Assembly: GCA_020437875.1 (NCBI GenBank)
Contig: JAGQVR010000111.1
Span: forward strand, 1 to 9,106
From: Flavobacteriales bacterium
GTDB taxonomy: Bacteria; Bacteroidota; Bacteroidia; Flavobacteriales_F; PHOS-HE28
DNA: 9,106 nucleotides
Direction of reading: 5' to 3'
Made by a program: the position numbers and the translations under genes. Shown here one piece after another: positions 6,725 through 9,106 of the stretch. Under the pieces are notes generated by a model. The model was not told the origin of the DNA. It saw only the letters and a list, made by a program, of their open reading frames with translations, and searched no databases. Numbering within the stretch: position 1 is the stretch's first letter; each line of letters opens with the position of its first letter.

Positions 6725-6785
6725 ATCGACGAACGGGGGTTTCCAGCAGAGGAGATCCACTGGTTCGTCGATGGGGTCGGCGAAC
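6725..6785. repeat. Three overlapping inverted-repeat arms between the aminotransferase and the small secreted gene
   Basis: ATCGACGAAC (6725-6734) is perfectly complementary to GTTCGTCGAT (6763-6772). The same middle arm (6763-6771) can also pair with TCGGCGAAC (6777-6785): with one G-U pair if the plus strand is transcribed, or one C-A mismatch on the minus strand. The two pairings exclude each other. The site follows the aminotransferase stop (6814) and precedes the ATG at 6677. It could be a terminator remnant, a protein-binding site or an attenuator-like switch. No T-tract is seen. Confidence 0.4.
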
Positions 6786-6813
6786 CCGGTCGAGCTCAGC
6801 AGGTAAAGGCCAG

Positions 6814-8004
6814 CTACCTTGGGTAAGCGGCCAAGCCGGCCTCCACGATCCTCACAGCGCGCTCGAGCAGGTCCTTCTTGAGGACATAGGCCAGCCGCAC
6901 CTGTTTCAGGCCGGTCGCGGGCTCAGCGTAGAAGCCGGTGGCCGGGGCCATCATCACGGTATGGCCATCCAGGCTGAATGACTCGAGCAGCCATTGACAG
7001 AAGCGGTCGCTGTCGTCGATGGGCAGTTCGGCGATGCAGTAGAATGCGCCGTTCGGGATGGGACAGGTCACATCCTTTATCCCATTGAGCCCATTGACCA
7101 GCGTGTCCCGGCGTTCCTTGTACTCATCGATCACGTCGGTGAAGTAGGTGGCCGGTGTGGCCAACGCCGCCTCGGAGGCGATCTGCCCGAGCGTAGGAGG
7201 GCTCAGCCGTGCCTGTGCGAACCGGAGCACGGCATCATACAGTTCCTCGTTCCTGGTGAGCAGGGCACCGACCCGTGCTCCGCACATGCTGTAGCGCTTG
7301 CTCACGCTGTCGATCAGGACCACCTGCTGGTCGATACCATCCAGGGACATCGCGCTGATGTGCTCGGCACCGTCGTAGCAGAACTCGCGGTAGACCTCAT
7401 CGGCGAAGAGGAAGAGGTCGTGCTTCTTCACGATGTCCCGCAGCCGTTCCAATTCCTCGCGACCATAGATCCGGCCGGTGGGGTTGCCGGGGTTGCAGAT
7501 CAGGATGCCCTTGGTGCGTGGCGTGATCAGCTTCTCGAAAGCGCTGATCGGCGGCAGGGAGAAATCATCCTCGATGACGGTGCGCAAGGGGACGACGGTG
7601 ATCCCCGCCGCCAGTGCGAAGCTGTTGTAGTTCGCATAGAACGGTTCGGGAATGATGATCTCGTCGCCTGGCTCGAAGCAGGCCATCATGCCGAATAGCA
7701 GGGCCTCGCTGCCGCCGTTGGTGACGAGTATCTGTTCGTGGGTGACGTCGATCCCGACACCCTTGTAGTAGCGGGCCAGTCCTTTGCGGTAGCTCTCATA
7801 ACCCGCGCTGTGGCTGTATTCGATCACCGTGCGGTCCAACTTGCGGATGGCATCGAGCGCCACGGCCGGCGAGGCGATGTCAGGCTGGCCGATGTTGAGG
7901 TGGATCACCTTGGTGCCGCGTGCCTTGGCGGCTTCGGCGAAGGGAACGAGTTTCCGGATCGGTGAGGGTGGCATCAACCGCCCCTTGGTGGATATCGCTG
8001 GCAT
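6814..8004 (-). CDS. Class I/II pyridoxal-phosphate-dependent aminotransferase, 396 aa
   Basis: This is a fold type I PLP enzyme of the aspartate aminotransferase superfamily, which transfers an amino group from an amino acid to a 2-oxo acid in the cytoplasm. All family landmarks are present: 'NGGSEA' (96-101) for the cofactor phosphate, 'NPGNPTGRIY' (171-180) with N174, 'ADEVYREF' (201-208) with D202 pairing the pyridine nitrogen and Y205, and 'SVSKRYSMCGARVG' (233-246) with the Schiff-base lysine K236. 'QVRLAY' (368-373) supplies R370, which binds the substrate carboxylate. The length is normal and the frame intact. The N-terminus has no signal peptide, and 'SPIRKLVPFAEAAKARG' is the usual start of this group. 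The exact substrate (aspartate, aromatic or other) cannot be told from the sequence, so no gene symbol is given. It lies between a terminator (8105-8076) and the surface-protein modules, and is functionally unrelated to its neighbours as far as I can see. Confidence 0.95.
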   Translation of the reverse strand: MPAISTKGRLMPPSPIRKLVPFAEAAKARGTKVIHLNIGQPDIASPAVALDAIRKLDRTVIEYSHSAGYESYRKGLARYYKGVGIDVTHEQILVTNGGSEALLFGMMACFEPGDEIIIPEPFYANYNSFALAAGITVVPLRTVIEDDFSLPPISAFEKLITPRTKGILICNPGNPTGRIYGREELERLRDIVKKHDLFLFADEVYREFCYDGAEHISAMSLDGIDQQVVLIDSVSKRYSMCGARVGALLTRNEELYDAVLRFAQARLSPPTLGQIASEAALATPATYFTDVIDEYKERRDTLVNGLNGIKDVTCPIPNGAFYCIAELPIDDSDRFCQWLLESFSLDGHTVMMAPATGFYAEPATGLKQVRLAYVLKKDLLERAVRIVEAGLAAYPR

Positions 8005-8075
8005 GAGCTCGGTTACGACCGCGTTGTGGCGCGCGGGGCGAAGTTCGGAGTTCCGGCGCGACCGGCATGGAACAA

Positions 8076-8105
8076 GAAAGCCCCCTTCCGAGGAAGAGGG
8101 CTTTC
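8076..8105 (-). terminator. Intrinsic terminator after the DUF1573 gene pair
   Basis: Arms GAAAGCCC (8076-8083) and GGGCTTTC (8098-8105) are perfectly complementary. An inner stem CTTC/GAAG (8085-8088, 8093-8096) closes a 4-nt loop, with a single C/A mismatch between the stems. On the minus strand the hairpin begins about 20 nt after the stop at 8126 and ends in CTTTCTTGTT, a T-rich tail. It also lies just before the leader of the aminotransferase, which therefore probably has its own promoter. Confidence 0.8.
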
Positions 8106-8125
8106 GAACATTGGGGATCCCGGGA

Positions 8126-8560
8126 CTATCCCTTCTCCACCGGAGCCATCGGGCTGGCCTCCTTCACGGGTGATGTGGGGGTTTCCGGAGCGCCTTCTAC
8201 GGTGCCCTTGATGCGGACCACCTTCTCGGGCGTGTTCGTCGCATTGCTGGTGATGGTCACACTCTTGTTGATGGCGCCCACGCGCTTGGTGTCGTACTTC
8301 ACCGTGATCGTGGTCTTGGCGCCGGGCATGATCGGGGCCGTATCGCACTTGGGCACGGTGCATCCGCAGCTGCCCTTGCAGTTGGTGATGATCAGGGGTT
8401 GGTCGCCGCTGTTGGTAACGGTGAATTCACAGGTGCCGTTATCGCCCTGCTTGATCGTGCCATAGTCGTGCACTTCCTTATCGATCGAAAGTTGCGGACC
8501 CTGGGCCTGTGCATTGAACACGAGACCGGCGAAGGCCAGCGAGAGGAGGATCTGTTTCAT
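8126..8560 (-). CDS. DUF1573 domain secreted protein, 144 aa (downstream copy)
   Basis: This is a small exported protein with one DUF1573 domain, an Ig-like fold related to the ASPM-SPD-2-Hydin/MSP group and common in Bacteroidota; its molecular role is not established. The signal peptide is MKQILLSLAFAGLVFNAQA. The domain covers about 25-122, with 'DYGTIKQGD' (32-40), 'CEFTVTNSGDQPLII' (44-58), the hallmark 'CKGSCGCTVPKC' (61-72, cysteines 61, 65, 67 and 72), and 'KSVTITSNATN' (99-109) before 'VVRIKGTVE'. A proline/alanine-rich tail (123-144) is probably disordered. By hand alignment it shares about 80% of 98 residues with the protein encoded at 8610-9035, 49 nt upstream, so the pair arose by tandem duplication and is probably one transcript ending at the hairpin at 8105-8076. 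No lipobox or T9SS tail is seen, so it is likely periplasmic. Confidence 0.93.
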   Translation of the reverse strand: MKQILLSLAFAGLVFNAQAQGPQLSIDKEVHDYGTIKQGDNGTCEFTVTNSGDQPLIITNCKGSCGCTVPKCDTAPIMPGAKTTITVKYDTKRVGAINKSVTITSNATNTPEKVVRIKGTVEGAPETPTSPVKEASPMAPVEKG

Positions 8561-8609
8561 GAGTTCGGGTTGGTTATAGGTCTGTGGGATGTGAAGCGTT
8601 CAGCGGTCC

Positions 8610-9035
8610 TTACTTGACCGGTTCAGCGGCGGGTGCGGAAGCTTCCACCGTGCCTTTGATGGTGACCACCTTGCTGGGCGCGTTGGTCGCGTTGCTGGTG
8701 ATGGTCACGCTCTTGTTGATGGGGCCGACGCGGTTGCTGTCGTACTTCACCTTGATGGTGCTCTTCTGTCCCGGCTTGATCGGGGTGGTGTCGCACTGCG
8801 GAACGGTGCAACCGCAGCTGCCCTGGCATTGCGAGATGATCAGGGGCTGATCGCCGGTGTTGGTCACGGTGAACTCGCACTCGCCGTTGCCGCCTTGTTT
8901 GATGGTACCATAATCATGCACCTCCTTGTCGAGGCTGATCATGGGACCCGTACCGCCGACCGGCTTCATGTCCGGTTGGGCCATGACGCCGAGGGTGAAG
9001 AGGCTCAGGCCGAGGGTGAGAAGAAGTTGTTTCAT
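8610..9035 (-). CDS. DUF1573 domain secreted protein, 141 aa (upstream copy)
   Basis: This is the first gene of the tandem DUF1573 pair. The signal peptide is MKQLLLTLGLSLFTLGVMA, with cleavage probably before Q20. A short linker (20-32, with 'PVGGTG') is longer than in the other copy. The DUF1573 domain covers about 34-131 with the same landmarks: 'EVHDYGTIKQG', 'CEFTVTNTGDQPLII', 'CQGSCGCTVPQC' (70-81) and 'INKSVTITSNATN'. The tail 'ASAPAAEPVK' is shorter than in its partner. The ATG at 9035 is preceded by AACCAACCC (9044-9036), a 9-nt string also found in the leader of the second copy (8575-8567), so the duplication probably included the leader. There is no obvious Shine-Dalgarno sequence, as is usual in this phylum. 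A TACCTTCG box at 9078-9071 is a candidate -7 element. An exported, probably structural or binding role is inferred from the Ig-like fold; no enzyme motif is present. Confidence 0.93.
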   Translation of the reverse strand: MKQLLLTLGLSLFTLGVMAQPDMKPVGGTGPMISLDKEVHDYGTIKQGGNGECEFTVTNTGDQPLIISQCQGSCGCTVPQCDTTPIKPGQKSTIKVKYDSNRVGPINKSVTITSNATNAPSKVVTIKGTVEASAPAAEPVK

Positions 9036-9070
9036 GGGTTGGTTGGGTGTCGTTTCAGGCTTTCGTACGC

Positions 9071-9078
9071 CGAAGGTA
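9071..9078 (-). promoter_or_regulatory. Candidate -7 element for the DUF1573 pair
   Basis: The minus strand reads TACCTTCG, one base off the Bacteroidota TAnnTTTG element, 35 nt before the ATG at 9035. No clear TTG is visible at -33 in the bases that remain in the window, so the call is tentative. Confidence 0.35.
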
Positions 9079-9106
9079 GCGGGGTGGGTAGGGGTGCTTG
9101 GGGACC

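Noticed and set aside
6994..7698. 234-codon open frame on the plus strand inside the aminotransferase
   Set aside because: The opposite strand encodes a complete enzyme with all catalytic motifs; the plus frame has no domain signature.

Overview
The window looks like a chromosomal segment of a GC-rich member of the Bacteroidota, probably a Flavobacteriales-like lineage. Three things point there. Two large secreted proteins end in type IX secretion system (T9SS) type A sorting domains. There is a pair of secreted DUF1573 proteins with the SCGCTVP motif. Ribosome binding sites are weak or absent, and the promoter-like sites resemble the Bacteroidota TTG / TAnnTTTG type. The lineage is an inference; the T9SS domains are the firm evidence.

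Every gene I can support lies on the minus strand, so transcription runs from the right end to the left. From right to left: (i) two tandem, recently duplicated DUF1573 genes (9035-8610 and 8560-8126), closed by a clear hairpin terminator at 8105-8076. (ii) A class I/II PLP-dependent aminotransferase (8004-6814), the only metabolic gene. (iii) Module 3: a small secreted protein (6677-6333) followed 4 nt later by a 1030-residue T9SS surface protein (6328-3236) with three tandem beta-sandwich repeats. (iv) Module 2: a 177-residue secreted protein (3039-2506) whose end overlaps the start of a 666-residue T9SS protein (2516-516) with the same architecture but one repeat. (v) Module 1: another small secreted protein (425-60), then, again 4 nt later, an ATG opening a reading frame that runs off the left edge (55-1).

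The main observation is that the left two thirds of the window is one two-gene unit repeated two and probably three times: a small secreted protein, then a large modular T9SS cargo. The small proteins share a faint beta-alpha-beta pattern around 'DPxAI' and 'AGY/SGL', reminiscent of the heavy-metal-associated (HMA, ferredoxin-like) fold but without CxxC. The large proteins share an N-terminal domain, PPC-like repeats, a 'DCSGG...DYDFA.WGP' domain, an FnIII-like stalk and a sorting tail. The function of the pair is unknown; co-exported surface, adhesion or matrix proteins is the simplest guess.

No intergenic stretch exceeds 300 bases. The longest (3040-3235, 6678-6813, 8005-8125) hold a candidate promoter, inverted repeats and a terminator, as listed. 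I see no tRNA, rRNA, CRISPR array, insertion sequence or phage gene.
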